Of a stretch of DNA of 64,000 nt, positions 19,265 to 29,870 are shown piece by piece. A program made the position numbers and the translations under genes. Origin of the DNA: Hwanghaeella grinnelliae (GTDB lineage Bacteria; Pseudomonadota; Alphaproteobacteria; UBA8366; Aestuariispiraceae); the NCBI RefSeq assembly GCF_004005845.1, contig NZ_SADE01000002.1, positions 1,240,421-1,304,420 on the forward strand. The letters are read 5' to 3'. The notes below the pieces were generated by a model, which saw only the letters and a program-made list of their open reading frames with translations, did no database searches and was not told the DNA's origin. Each line of letters begins with the position of its first letter. The stretch's first letter is position 1.

Positions 19265-20776
19265 TCAAACGGTAGCGGCCCGGTGGTTTTTCATCCAGTC
19301 CGAAACGCCGCGACGCTCCTCTTCGGTCAGGCGCAGGCCCAGTTTGGACCGGCGCCACAGCAGATCGTCGCCATCGACCGCCCATTCCTCGGCCATCAGA
19401 TAGGCGACCTCACGCGCGTATAGATCCGCCCCGAAATGCTGGCCCAGATCCTCAAGCGAGGTCGCATCGCCGAGCACCGAAGCCGCACGCGTCCCATAGG
19501 CATGGACGAGGCGGGCCGCGGTCTTGGGCGCCAGGAAAGGGTAAGTGTCGCGCAAGCCGTCAATCAATGCGGGATGCGACCCGACGGGGAAGTCGCCGCC
19601 GGGCAGGGCGGCGCCCGCGGTCCAGGTCCGGCCCATTTCCGGCAAATAGGGTTTCAGCTTGGCGAGCGCTTCCTCCGCCAAATGGCGATAGGTGGTGATC
19701 TTGCCGCCGAAGATGTTCAGCAGGGCCGCTTCGCCCGCCCGCGCGTGCAGGTCCAAAACGAAATCGCGGGTTGCCGTCTGCGCCGCGCTGGCGCCGTCGT
19801 CATAGAGCGGACGCACACCGGAATAGGTCCAAACCACGTCGTCGGGATGGATCGGATCGGCGAAATAGGCGCTCGCGGCTTCGCAAAGATAGGCGATTTC
19901 CCCATCAGAGATGCGCACGTCCTTCGGGTCTTCGGTGAAATCCACATCCGTGGTGCCGATCAGGGTGAAATCCTGCTCGTATGGAATGGCGAAGATGATG
20001 CGCCCGTCCGCGTTCTGAAAGATATAGGCGCGGTCGTGATCGTATTTCCGGGGAATGACGATATGGCTTCCCTTCACCAGCCGGACGGACGCCTTGCTGT
20101 TGACCCCGATGCTGCGGGACAGAACCTCCGCAACCCAGGGGCCGGCGGCGTTCACCAAGGCTTTGGCGCGGATGGTCCGGTCGGTTCCGGTGGTTTCGTC
20201 ATGCAGGGTGACGGCCCAGACGCCGCCCTCCCGCTTGGCGCCGGTCACCGAGGTCCGCGTCAGAATATCGGCCCCCCGATCGGCGGCGTCGACGGCGTTC
20301 AGCGCCACCAGGCGCGCATCGTCGACCCAACAGTCGGAATATTCAAAGGCCTTGGTAAAGCTGTCGCGCAAGGGGCGTCCGGCATCGTCTTTCCGCAAAT
20401 CGAGTGTCCGGCTTCCGGGCAGGATCTTCCGGCCGCCCAGATGATCGTACAGGAACAGTCCCAGACGGATCAGCCAAGCCGGGCGCAGCCCGCTGTGATG
20501 GGGCAGAACGAAGCGCAGCGGCCAGGCGATATGAGGCACCATGGACAGCAGAACTTCGCGTTCCTTCAGGGATTCACGCACCAATCCGAATTCGTAGTGT
20601 TCCAGATAACGCAGCCCGCCATGAATCAGTTTGGTCGAGGCGGAGGAGGTTCCGATCGCCAGATCGCGCTGTTCCGCCAGTAGAACATTCAGACCCCGTC
20701 CCGCGGCGTCGCGTGCGATACCGCAGCCGTTCACGCCGCCGCCGATGATCGCGATATCATAGATCTGCTCTATCAC
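19265..20776 (-). CDS. glpD: Aerobic glycerol-3-phosphate dehydrogenase, 503 aa
   Basis: Flavoenzyme that oxidises sn-glycerol 3-phosphate to dihydroxyacetone phosphate and passes electrons to the quinone pool at the inner membrane. The FAD-binding GGGVNGCGIARDAAGRG is at the N-terminus, followed by SSASTKLIHGGLRYLE, the family signature. GTTDVDF and the C-terminal helical domain (about 390-500) are present. Length is standard for GlpD. The start is GTG at 20776. The gap in front of it (20777-20879) carries a DeoR-type operator that also occurs before glpV, so it is probably repressed by GlpR in the absence of glycerol 3-phosphate. Confidence 0.95.
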   Translation of the reverse strand: MIEQIYDIAIIGGGVNGCGIARDAAGRGLNVLLAEQRDLAIGTSSASTKLIHGGLRYLEHYEFGLVRESLKEREVLLSMVPHIAWPLRFVLPHHSGLRPAWLIRLGLFLYDHLGGRKILPGSRTLDLRKDDAGRPLRDSFTKAFEYSDCWVDDARLVALNAVDAADRGADILTRTSVTGAKREGGVWAVTLHDETTGTDRTIRAKALVNAAGPWVAEVLSRSIGVNSKASVRLVKGSHIVIPRKYDHDRAYIFQNADGRIIFAIPYEQDFTLIGTTDVDFTEDPKDVRISDGEIAYLCEAASAYFADPIHPDDVVWTYSGVRPLYDDGASAAQTATRDFVLDLHARAGEAALLNIFGGKITTYRHLAEEALAKLKPYLPEMGRTWTAGAALPGGDFPVGSHPALIDGLRDTYPFLAPKTAARLVHAYGTRAASVLGDATSLEDLGQHFGADLYAREVAYLMAEEWAVDGDDLLWRRSKLGLRLTEEERRGVSDWMKNHRAATV

Positions 20777-20830
20777 CTGGGGGTCCCCACCTGAAAGTCG
20801 CGCTGCACTGCATCATGATATGCGTGTTTG

Positions 20831-20844
20831 CGAAAGAAAACGAA
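20831..20844 (-). promoter_or_regulatory. Probable GlpR operator before glpD
   Basis: On the minus strand TTCGTTTTCTTTCG is found here, preceded by further TTTCG units (the run of TTTCG repeats spans about 20831-20855). The same 14-mer stands in the promoter of glpV at 21751-21764. Repeated TTTCG half-sites are typical operators of DeoR-family repressors. The site is about 55 bp upstream of the glpD start codon. Confidence 0.6.
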
Positions 20845-20879
20845 AGCGAAACGAATATAGCGCCGCCTTCGCTGGGATT

Positions 20880-21650
20880 TCAAGACTCTCGGGCGACCAA
20901 AATCTGCACCCCAGCTTCCGTGCACATATCGGAAATCGGCTTGGGCGGCGGCGCATCGGTGACGAATGTATTGATATGGGAGATATGGCCGATCCGGACC
21001 GAAGCGGACCGCCCGAACTTGCTGCCATCGGCCACGAGAATGGTGTGGCGCGCGTTTTCGATGATCGCCTGGGCGACTTTCACCTCGCGGTAGTCATAGT
21101 CCAGCAAGGTCCCGTCGGCATCGATGGCCGACACGCCGATGACCGCGAAATCGACCTTGAACTGGCGTATGAAATCAACCGCGGCCTCCCCGACGATGCC
21201 GCCGTCCGAATGCCGCACGACACCGCCGGCGACGATGATCTCGCAGTCGGGGCTGACGCTTAAGATATTGACAACATTTATATTATTCGTAATCACCATC
21301 AATCCGCGTTTGTCTCGCAGCGCCTGGGCCACCTGTTCGGTCGTGGTGCCGATATTGATCAGGATGGTGCAGTCATCGGGGATGATCGAGGCGGTCGCGA
21401 GCCCGATCTTCTGTTTTTCATCGACGGCCAGGCGGCGCCTTGCATCGTATCCGAAATTGGAAACCCCCGCGGCGACGACCGCGCCGCCATGGACGCGCCC
21501 CAAAAGCCCTTGTGCGCACAGATCGTTAAGGTCCTTGCGGATCGTTTGCGGTGTCACGTCGAAGGTTGTTGCCAGATCCTCGACCATCACGCGGCCGGAG
21601 CTGCGCGCGAGGGCGAGAATATCGATCTGTCTTGGCGTCAAAGGTTCCAT
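20880..21650 (-). CDS. glpR: DeoR-family transcriptional regulator, glycerol repressor, 256 aa
   Basis: The N-terminal DeoR helix-turn-helix (about residues 5-58, LTPRQIDILALARSSGRVMVE to TPQTIRKDLNDLCAQGLLGRVHGG) is followed by the sugar-phosphate-sensing domain (about 75-235). The effector region includes INIGTTTEQVAQAL and ISAIDADGTLLDYDYREVKVAQAI. The family responds to phosphorylated sugars or glycerol 3-phosphate. Its place upstream of glpD-glpK and divergent from the transporter makes glycerol 3-phosphate the likely inducer. Matching motifs in both control regions support direct control of both arms, and autoregulation is possible from the shared 165-bp gap. Confidence 0.9.
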   Translation of the reverse strand: MEPLTPRQIDILALARSSGRVMVEDLATTFDVTPQTIRKDLNDLCAQGLLGRVHGGAVVAAGVSNFGYDARRRLAVDEKQKIGLATASIIPDDCTILINIGTTTEQVAQALRDKRGLMVITNNINVVNILSVSPDCEIIVAGGVVRHSDGGIVGEAAVDFIRQFKVDFAVIGVSAIDADGTLLDYDYREVKVAQAIIENARHTILVADGSKFGRSASVRIGHISHINTFVTDAPPPKPISDMCTEAGVQILVARES

Positions 21651-21744
21651 CGGCTCCTACCTATATCCCTCAAACCGCCTGGTGCGGTAGTTCAGGATGG
21701 ATAATGTGAACGCATATGTGAAAATAAGACATTAGCATTTTCGG

Positions 21745-21774
21745 TTGACGTTCGTTTTCTTTCGAATGAATATT
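21745..21774 (+). promoter_or_regulatory. glpV promoter with operator in the spacer
   Basis: A -35 TTGACG (21745-21750) and a -10-like AATATT (21769-21774) are separated by 18 bp. The spacer contains TTCGTTTTCTTTCG (21751-21764), identical to the motif before glpD. A repressor bound there would block RNA polymerase. The glpV start is 42 bp downstream, after GGGAGGAAA. Confidence 0.6.
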
Positions 21775-21815
21775 AGTTCCGCAAGGTACATAAAAAGTTT
21801 CTCGGGAGGAAACCA

Positions 21816-23552
<1,737 letters not shown>

Positions 23553-23560
23553 GCGCGCGG

Positions 23561-23627
23561 TTTAGGATCTCCCAGTATCCGGATGCACACATTCCTTCGG
23601 GAAAAGGTGCATCCGGACGGTCCTAAA
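23561..23627 (+). other. Strong nested intercistronic hairpin between glpV and glpS
   Basis: Three nested stems: TTTAGGA/TCCTAAA (23561-23567 and 23621-23627); the perfect 11-bp TCCGGATGCAC/GTGCATCCGGA (23578-23588 and 23607-23617); and TTCC/GGAA around a TTCG tetraloop (23592-23603). It starts eight bases after the glpV stop and lacks a T-run. I infer an mRNA-stabilising and partial attenuating element, as known behind malE and other binding-protein genes. The remainder of the 265-bp gap shows nothing else. Confidence 0.65.
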
Positions 23628-23817
23628 GGGGGCGTGAACCCCGGCGGGCCGCCAATGCAGTATCGGCGGGGCGTTCATCCACCAGCCGAGATGTGAGGAT
23701 CCCTCGTCAGCCGGCCCGGATCGCGGACACCCGTTCCGGGCCGGTTCGACAGGGCTCAAGATTTTCGCGCCAAGCCCTTATGGGCAGCGCGAGCAGATGT
23801 GAAGAGTGCCGCCGGCA

Positions 23818-24900
23818 ATGACGCTCGAACTCCGCCAAATCGAAAAGACCCTGGGCACGGATGTGCATATTCATCCGACCGACCTCGTCCTGGAAGCGGG
23901 CGGGTTCAATATTCTGCTGGGCACGACGCTTTCGGGGAAGACGACCCTGATGCAGTTGATGGCGGGACTGGACCGGCCAACCGGCGGGACGCTGCATTTC
24001 AACGGCAAGGACGTGACCGGCATGCGGGTGCAGAACCGCAATGTCAGCATGGTCTACCAGCAGTTCATCAACTACCCGAATTTCACGGTGTATGAGAATA
24101 TCGCCTCGCCGCTACGCGTGGCGCGGATGCCGGATGCGGAGATAAAGAAACGCGTCGGCGCGATGGCGGACTTGATGCGCTTGTCGCCCATGCTGGACCG
24201 GAAACCGGCGGAACTGTCGGGCGGACAGCAGCAACGCACGGCGCTGGCCCGCGCGCTGGTCAAGGATTCCGAATTGGTCCTGCTGGACGAGCCGCTGGCG
24301 AATCTGGATTTCAAACTGCGCGAGGAATTGCGCGAGGAATTGCCGAAGCTGTTCGCCGACCGGAATTGCATCGTGGTCTATGCCACGACGGAACCGATTG
24401 AGGCCCTGTTGCTGGGCGGGTCGACGGCAACCTTGCATGAAGGCCGCGTTACCCAATTCGGCCCGACCGGCGATGTTTATCGCAATCCGAAGGATGTGAT
24501 CAGCGCCCAGGTCTTTTCGGAACCGCCGATGAACACGGCGACGGTGCGAAAGGTCGGCGACCGGGTCGATCTGGGCGGCATCGCCTATTGGCCCTGCCCG
24601 GCGGTCCTGTCGGACAAGCCGGATGGAGATTATCAGATCGGCCTGCGCCCGCATCACGTGACACCGGCGGCAAACACGCCCGATGGAGCACAGGACGGCT
24701 GCGTAAAAATATCGGGCGAAGTGCTGGTGACGGAATTGAGCGGGTCCGAAAGCACCGTCCATTTCAAGGTTGGGCCGGAGGTCTGGGTCTCACTCGCCCA
24801 TGGCATTCATTCCTTCGGCGTGGGGGAGGTGGCGGACCTGCAAGCCGATCTTTCCCGCGCCTTCTATTTCGGGGCCGACGGCGCCCTGATTTCATCGTAG
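23818..24900 (+). CDS. glpS: Glycerol ABC transporter, ATP-binding protein GlpS, 360 aa
   Basis: ABC ATPase of the CUT1/MalK type: nucleotide-binding domain about residues 1-230, then a regulatory OB-fold-like domain to the end. The Walker A is GTTLSGKTT (35-43), the signature LSGGQQQR (133-140) is canonical, and the Walker B is LVLLDEP (153-159). The usual H-loop histidine is replaced by Thr (VVYATTEP, residue 191). Its partner GlpT has the reverse pattern, with a normal H-loop and a degenerate signature. I start at ATG 23818, where relatives begin; an in-frame GTG 12 bases earlier is the alternative. It is followed by glpT after 12 bases. Confidence 0.92.
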   Translation: MTLELRQIEKTLGTDVHIHPTDLVLEAGGFNILLGTTLSGKTTLMQLMAGLDRPTGGTLHFNGKDVTGMRVQNRNVSMVYQQFINYPNFTVYENIASPLRVARMPDAEIKKRVGAMADLMRLSPMLDRKPAELSGGQQQRTALARALVKDSELVLLDEPLANLDFKLREELREELPKLFADRNCIVVYATTEPIEALLLGGSTATLHEGRVTQFGPTGDVYRNPKDVISAQVFSEPPMNTATVRKVGDRVDLGGIAYWPCPAVLSDKPDGDYQIGLRPHHVTPAANTPDGAQDGCVKISGEVLVTELSGSESTVHFKVGPEVWVSLAHGIHSFGVGEVADLQADLSRAFYFGADGALISS

Positions 24901-24912
24901 GGGAGATCCAGG

Positions 24913-26001
24913 ATGGCACGGATCACGCTCGATAAACTCGGACATTCCTACATGGAAAACCCGGTCGCGGATGCGGATTGGGCGTTGAAACAGGTGGATA
25001 TCACCTGGGACGACGGCGGCGCCTATGCGCTGCTGGGACCAAGCGGCTGCGGGAAGACCACCTTGCTGAACATCATCTCGGGCCTGTTGCGTCCATCGCA
25101 GGGCAGGGTGCTTTTCGACGATGACGACGTCACGGCGCTCAGCCCCGACCAACGACATATCGCCCAGGTGTTCCAGTTCCCGGTCGTCTACGACACGATG
25201 ACGGTTTACGAAAACCTGGCCTTTCCCTTGCGCAACCGGGGCGTGGACAGTGCGACCACGGACAAGCGCGTGCGCGAAATCGCCGAGTTCATCGACATGA
25301 CGCACCGGCTGGACGACCGCGCCAAGGGGCTGACCGCGGACGGTAAGCAGAAAATTTCGCTGGGCCGTGGCTTGGTGCGCACGGATGTCAACGTGATCAT
25401 GTTCGACGAACCGCTGACCGTGATCGACCCGCATTTGAAATGGGAATTGCGGTCCAAGCTGAAGGAGCTGCATCAGCGTGTCGGACGCACCATGATCTAT
25501 GTGACCCATGACCAGACCGAGGCGCTTACCTTCGCCGACAAAGTCGTGGTGATGAACGAGGGTGAGGTTGTTCAGATCGGTACGCCGGTCGATTTGTTCG
25601 AACGCCCGCAGCATACCTTCGTCGGTCATTTCATCGGCTCGCCCGGTATGAATGTGCTGCCCTGCACGGTCGATGGCGGGAAGGTTTATCTGGGCGGTAA
25701 TCAGATTGCGGTGGCGAACGACGCCGCTCAGGGCGGCGGCACGGCTGAGATCGGTGTCCGGCCCGAATTCGTAAGCTTCGCCGATAACGGCTTGCCGGCA
25801 ACGGTGGTCAAGGTCAGCGATGCCGGGCGGCATAAGATTGTCGAGACGCGCTGCGCCGACCAGACCCTGCGCATGCTAATTAGTGAGGGGGTCGAGATCC
25901 CGGCGGACGGTGTGAAGCTTGCCTTCGATACGGCGAATACACGGCTTTATACCGATGGCTGGCTGGCGGGCAGTCGATCAGCCGGGGGAGAGGGGCGATG
26001 A
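24913..26001 (+). CDS. glpT: Glycerol ABC transporter, ATP-binding protein GlpT, 362 aa
   Basis: Second ABC ATPase of the transporter (not the glycerol-3-phosphate antiporter that shares the symbol). The Walker A GPSGCGKTT (42-50) is canonical, as are the Walker B VIMFDEP (161-167) and the H-loop YVTHDQTEA (His199). The ABC signature is lost: where LSGGQ is expected it reads LTADGKQ (140-146), and the D-loop reads VIDPH rather than NLD. A C-terminal regulatory domain follows from about 240. In a GlpS/GlpT heterodimer only one composite ATP site would be complete. Its stop overlaps the glpP start by four bases (25998-26001), which indicates translational coupling. Confidence 0.92.
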   Translation: MARITLDKLGHSYMENPVADADWALKQVDITWDDGGAYALLGPSGCGKTTLLNIISGLLRPSQGRVLFDDDDVTALSPDQRHIAQVFQFPVVYDTMTVYENLAFPLRNRGVDSATTDKRVREIAEFIDMTHRLDDRAKGLTADGKQKISLGRGLVRTDVNVIMFDEPLTVIDPHLKWELRSKLKELHQRVGRTMIYVTHDQTEALTFADKVVVMNEGEVVQIGTPVDLFERPQHTFVGHFIGSPGMNVLPCTVDGGKVYLGGNQIAVANDAAQGGGTAEIGVRPEFVSFADNGLPATVVKVSDAGRHKIVETRCADQTLRMLISEGVEIPADGVKLAFDTANTRLYTDGWLAGSRSAGGEGR

Positions 26002-26861
26002 ACAAAACGGTCAATCAAAAGGCCTGGCTGTTCGTCCTGCCGGTCTTCATTCTGGTCGCCTTCAACGCCGTCATCCCGCTGATGACCGTGGTGAACTATT
26101 CGGTTCAGGAAACCTTCGGCGACAATACATTCTTCTGGTCCGGCGTGCTGTGGTTCACGGAAATCCTGCAATCCGAACGCTTCCATGACAGCCTGGGCCG
26201 GCAGATGATTTTCACTTTCTCAATCCTGGCGATTGAGGTGCCGTTGGGCGTGGCCATCGCGCTGACCATGCCGCGCAAGGGGGCCTGGGTGCCGGTCTGC
26301 CTGGTGTTGATGGCGCTGCCGCTATTGATTCCGTGGAACGTGGTGGGCGCGATGTGGAACATCTTCGCCCTGCCGGATATCGGTTTGCTGGGCTATGGGC
26401 TCAACGCGATGGGTTTCGACTACAACTTTACGCGCCAGATCGGCGATGCCTGGTTCACGCTGATCCTGATGGATGTCTGGCATTGGACCTCGCTGGTGGT
26501 GCTGCTGGCCTATGCCGGGTTGGTGTCGATCCCGGACGCCTATTATCAGGCGGCGAAGATTGACGGGGCCGGGGCCTTCGCCATCTTCCGTTACATACAA
26601 TTGCCGAAGATGAAGCGGGTTCTGACCATCGCCGTGCTGCTGCGCTTCATGGACAGTTTTATGGTCTATACCGAAGCGGTGGTGCTGACCGGCGGCGGGC
26701 CGGGGAATTCGACCACGCTGCTCTCCATCGATCTGGTGAAGATCGCGCTGGGTCAGTTCGATCTGGGGCCGGCGGCGGCGATGTCGATCATCTATTTCCT
26801 GATCATCCTGGCGCTCAGCTGGGTGTTCTACACGCTGATGATGCGGAATGAAGAGAGCTAG
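25998..26861 (+). CDS. glpP: Glycerol ABC transporter, permease GlpP, 287 aa
   Basis: MalF-like inner-membrane permease with about six membrane helices. The EAA loop that docks on the ATPases is visible as YYQAAKIDGAGAFAIFRYI near residues 183-202. The protein lacks the large periplasmic insert of MalF and is of standard length for CUT1 permeases. Its ATG overlaps the glpT stop. It forms the heterodimeric channel with GlpQ. Confidence 0.93.
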   Translation: MNKTVNQKAWLFVLPVFILVAFNAVIPLMTVVNYSVQETFGDNTFFWSGVLWFTEILQSERFHDSLGRQMIFTFSILAIEVPLGVAIALTMPRKGAWVPVCLVLMALPLLIPWNVVGAMWNIFALPDIGLLGYGLNAMGFDYNFTRQIGDAWFTLILMDVWHWTSLVVLLAYAGLVSIPDAYYQAAKIDGAGAFAIFRYIQLPKMKRVLTIAVLLRFMDSFMVYTEAVVLTGGGPGNSTTLLSIDLVKIALGQFDLGPAAAMSIIYFLIILALSWVFYTLMMRNEES

Positions 26862-26873
26862 GGGATCAGAAAT

Positions 26874-27671
<798 letters not shown>

Positions 27672-27689
27672 GGAAGGGAGGGAATAGAA

Positions 27690-27974
27690 ATGCTGGACCT
27701 CACCTGGATGGCCTGGACCTGGCCGACGACCCTGTTCTTCGTGTTCATCGCGCTCTGCCTGACCGCCATGACGGTCTGGGAATTGAAATCCCCCGGCGGC
27801 GGCCCGCGCCGCGGCATCCTCACGCTGGAAACAACACGCGGCGACCGGTTGTTCATCTCCCTCCTGGGCAGCGCCTTCATCCACCTAGCCTGGCTCGGCC
27901 TCATCGGCGACCCGCTCTGGGCTGCGACGATCATCTCCGTCGTCTATGCGGGGGCGGTGTTTCGGTGGGTGTGA
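27690..27974 (+). CDS. glpU: GlpU, DUF2160 family small membrane protein, 94 aa
   Basis: Small protein with three hydrophobic segments (about residues 8-28, 46-65, 72-92) and the conserved PGGGPRRGIL-LETTRGDRLFISL loop. It belongs to DUF2160, found almost only in glycerol ABC transporter operons, where it is named GlpU and is thought to help the transport complex. The ribosome binding site is GGGAGGGAA. It is the last gene of the operon. A second copy of its last 28 codons lies at 29995-30081, fused to a fragment of sthA. Confidence 0.88.
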   Translation: MLDLTWMAWTWPTTLFFVFIALCLTAMTVWELKSPGGGPRRGILTLETTRGDRLFISLLGSAFIHLAWLGLIGDPLWAATIISVVYAGAVFRWV

Positions 27975-27986
27975 AGTCGGGGACCC

Positions 27987-28298
27987 TTACTCCTGACCTG
28001 CAAGAATAGTCTCCCAGTTTCTGCCGCCGTAGAACAGACGCAGGATCACTACGCGTTCTTCCTCGACAGTAAAGGCAATGGAAACGCGCTTCTCAAAACC
28101 AACGATCCGTAAGCCTGGGCGAATGTCGTTTCTTGCTCGGCCGCGTTCACTGGCGTTTCGGAAGCTTTGGCAATAGGCTTCAAGCCGGTCGATGTAGCCT
28201 AAGGCGACGCTTGTCCCAGCCACTTCAGCTAACCGATCATAGAGACGAAGCAGATCATCCCGTGCCTCTGGCGAAATGACGACATTCCGTGTTTTCAC
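27987..28298 (-). CDS. parE: ParE/RelE-family toxin, 103 aa
   Basis: Type II toxin of the ParE/RelE superfamily. The N-terminal helix pair contains VISPEARDDLLRLYDRLAEVAG, and the strands RPGLRIVGFEKRVSIAFTV and VVILRLFYGGRNWETIL follow the family pattern, ending in the typical 'ILR-FYGGR-WE' motif. ParE members poison DNA gyrase, whereas RelE members cleave mRNA on the ribosome; the RelE catalytic residues are not evident. Its start overlaps the parD stop by four bases, the usual antitoxin-first order. It lies 12 bases after glpU on the opposite strand. Confidence 0.85.
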   Translation of the reverse strand: MKTRNVVISPEARDDLLRLYDRLAEVAGTSVALGYIDRLEAYCQSFRNASERGRARNDIRPGLRIVGFEKRVSIAFTVEEERVVILRLFYGGRNWETILAGQE

Positions 28299-28576
28299 AC
28301 CGCCTTGTCCGCACGCTTCGCATGACGCTTGCGAACCTCTGCGAAGGCATCCGCCGTCGGAATTGCCCGAGAGGGATCCTCGTGCATGGCGTCATAAACC
28401 GGCGCGACCTCTTCGCGCAGCCATCTCTCGACGGCAGCGTCCCGTTCCTGCAAGGCGCGCAACCCGGCGCGTACAACCTCACTGGCGGATGCATAAGCAC
28501 CGGAGGATACCAACTCATCGACGAAATCCGCATGCTCTGCGGGCAGGCTGATTGTGCGTTTCTGAATTCTGGACAT
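28295..28576 (-). CDS. parD: ParD-family antitoxin, 93 aa
   Basis: Ribbon-helix-helix antitoxin of the ParD/CC2985 type. The DNA-binding N-terminus is IQKRTISLPAEHADFVDELV with SGAYASASEVVRAGLRAL behind it, and an acidic, extended C-terminus wraps the toxin. The start ATG at 28576 has AAGGAG nine bases upstream. A perfect inverted repeat (28613-28629) lies in its promoter and is probably the operator for autoregulation by the ParD-ParE complex. The pair is the first cargo after glpU in the accessory region. Confidence 0.86.
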   Translation of the reverse strand: MSRIQKRTISLPAEHADFVDELVSSGAYASASEVVRAGLRALQERDAAVERWLREEVAPVYDAMHEDPSRAIPTADAFAEVRKRHAKRADKAV

Positions 28577-28612
28577 GTTCCAAATCTCCTTGCGAGAGCA
28601 GAATAGCACGAG

Positions 28613-28650
28613 GTATGAATAAATCATACTGCGATTTGTGCGGCGACCAA
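28613..28650 (-). promoter_or_regulatory. parDE promoter and operator
   Basis: A perfect inverted repeat GTATGA-5-TCATAC occupies 28613-28629. On the minus strand -35 TTGGTC (28650-28645) and -10 TATGAT (28628-28623) are 16 bp apart, and the -10 overlaps one half-site. This matches autoregulation by a ribbon-helix-helix antitoxin. Confidence 0.5.
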
Positions 28651-28697
28651 TCAAGACGACGGCTGCTACCAAAGCCAATTTGGGACAATGCTTTGCA

Positions 28698-29201
28698 ATG
28701 AGACTGAACACAAAAATGAGAGATCTGCTGCACGGCGTTCAACCGGCAAACTTAGTCATTTCCCCTTCTCTCCAATTGCTTCTGGACGAAGGATTTCTTT
28801 GGCGGGGTGGTGCCTGTTTGTTAGCGCATTTTGCAGATGGTCAAAGGAACTTTCGCCCGAACGACTACCAAGATTTAACAGGCTACGAATGTGCCGTGAA
28901 CTCGCTGCATATTGAGGACTATGCGACAACAGACGTTGTTGCCCAAACTTATATGTTTGTTGAGCAACTGGTGGGCATGTGGAACCGGACACATACAGAT
29001 GAAAAGGCCAGAGTGATTGTCACAAGTGACGAAGGAGATGTCGTGGTGAAAATGCATACCATCAGAATTGGGGAAGAGTACCTTGCTGCCGACTTGGAAG
29101 GTTACTTGGATGCCGTGTTGGAAGTGGACACGACTGACGAACTGGAAAATGAAGACAGCTTGTTAGACTTCGCCCGCAGCATGAATACGAAGAAAATATA
29201 A
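28698..29201 (+). CDS. Protein of unknown function, 167 aa, lower GC than surroundings
   Basis: A clean frame with clearly more A/T in third positions than the glp genes, which suggests foreign origin. The protein is acidic and soluble, with no membrane segment or signal peptide. It carries hydrophobic-core stretches such as GYECAVNSLHIEDYATTDVV and a very acidic C-terminal part (LEVDTTDELENEDSLLDFA). I know no family for it. The start is unsure: ATG at 28698 or 28716, neither with a strong ribosome binding site. It is divergent from parDE and convergent with the next gene. An immunity or antitoxin-like role would fit the setting but is not shown. Confidence 0.5.
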   Translation: MRLNTKMRDLLHGVQPANLVISPSLQLLLDEGFLWRGGACLLAHFADGQRNFRPNDYQDLTGYECAVNSLHIEDYATTDVVAQTYMFVEQLVGMWNRTHTDEKARVIVTSDEGDVVVKMHTIRIGEEYLAADLEGYLDAVLEVDTTDELENEDSLLDFARSMNTKKI

Positions 29202-29325
29202 TGACAAGTGTCGCGACGGCGATACCTGTAACACGGCGTTCTCTATCCTCGGCTTCGGTTCTGGGTTCCGTTTTTGCTTCGCCTTATTAATGCACTGTCA
29301 CCGGATTATTAGACAGACGACTTGT

Positions 29326-29838
29326 CTAGATTTGGGTCAGCCGGAGAAAGGCGTCCTCTTTCCATTCGGTTTCTATGAGATTGACGTCCAGCCCGTTCGT
29401 AATAGAGAGAAAATGCCCCGCGTCGGTGAAGGCTACTCCCCCTAAAGCCCACCAATCATAGTCATTGAGGGTGTGCTGCAGTTCGACGCACCACACATTT
29501 TCGATTTCGAAGTCTTCGTAAACAGCAAATTTCCGAAGCTCGAAGCGTTCGTCTCCATACCAACTCACGCGGTCGTCTAATTTCACAGTGTCGGTGGTAA
29601 CCGAAAATTCCTCGAGTTTTTGGGCGCAAAGTTCGATTTGGCATGCGTCGGTGACAACAATCACTGGAGCATCCAGCCAATACTCGCCGTATTCCAGGCT
29701 CCAAACACACCAAACATCGAGAATTTTTTGACCTGACAAAGAACGCAGAAATGATCCGTTCCTGGATACGAAATCATCAACGTTATCCAGGAACTGCGGT
29801 TTGTAGTTCCTCAGGCCCCGTTCGTAGTCCTCTTCCAT
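29326..29838 (-). CDS. Protein of unknown function, 170 aa, lower GC than surroundings
   Basis: A soluble acidic protein rich in Trp and Tyr (for example SLEYGEYWLDAPVIVV and TLNDYDWWALGGVAF), without membrane segments. The base composition is again lower in GC than the flanks. Small, acidic, tryptophan-rich orphan proteins of this size are common among immunity proteins of polymorphic toxin systems, but no toxin gene is present, so this is only a thought. The ATG at 29838 has a weak ribosome binding site. It ends the first cargo segment; the sthA-like fragment starts 33 bases beyond its start codon. Confidence 0.5.
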   Translation of the reverse strand: MEEDYERGLRNYKPQFLDNVDDFVSRNGSFLRSLSGQKILDVWCVWSLEYGEYWLDAPVIVVTDACQIELCAQKLEEFSVTTDTVKLDDRVSWYGDERFELRKFAVYEDFEIENVWCVELQHTLNDYDWWALGGVAFTDAGHFLSITNGLDVNLIETEWKEDAFLRLTQI

Positions 29839-29870
29839 CTCGCGAGCCTATTGCTTTAGCCCATAGTTGC

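Noticed and set aside
21690-21710. tRNA-like GTAGTTCAGGATGG sequence before glpV
   Set aside because: No cloverleaf can be formed around it and no T-loop sequence follows.
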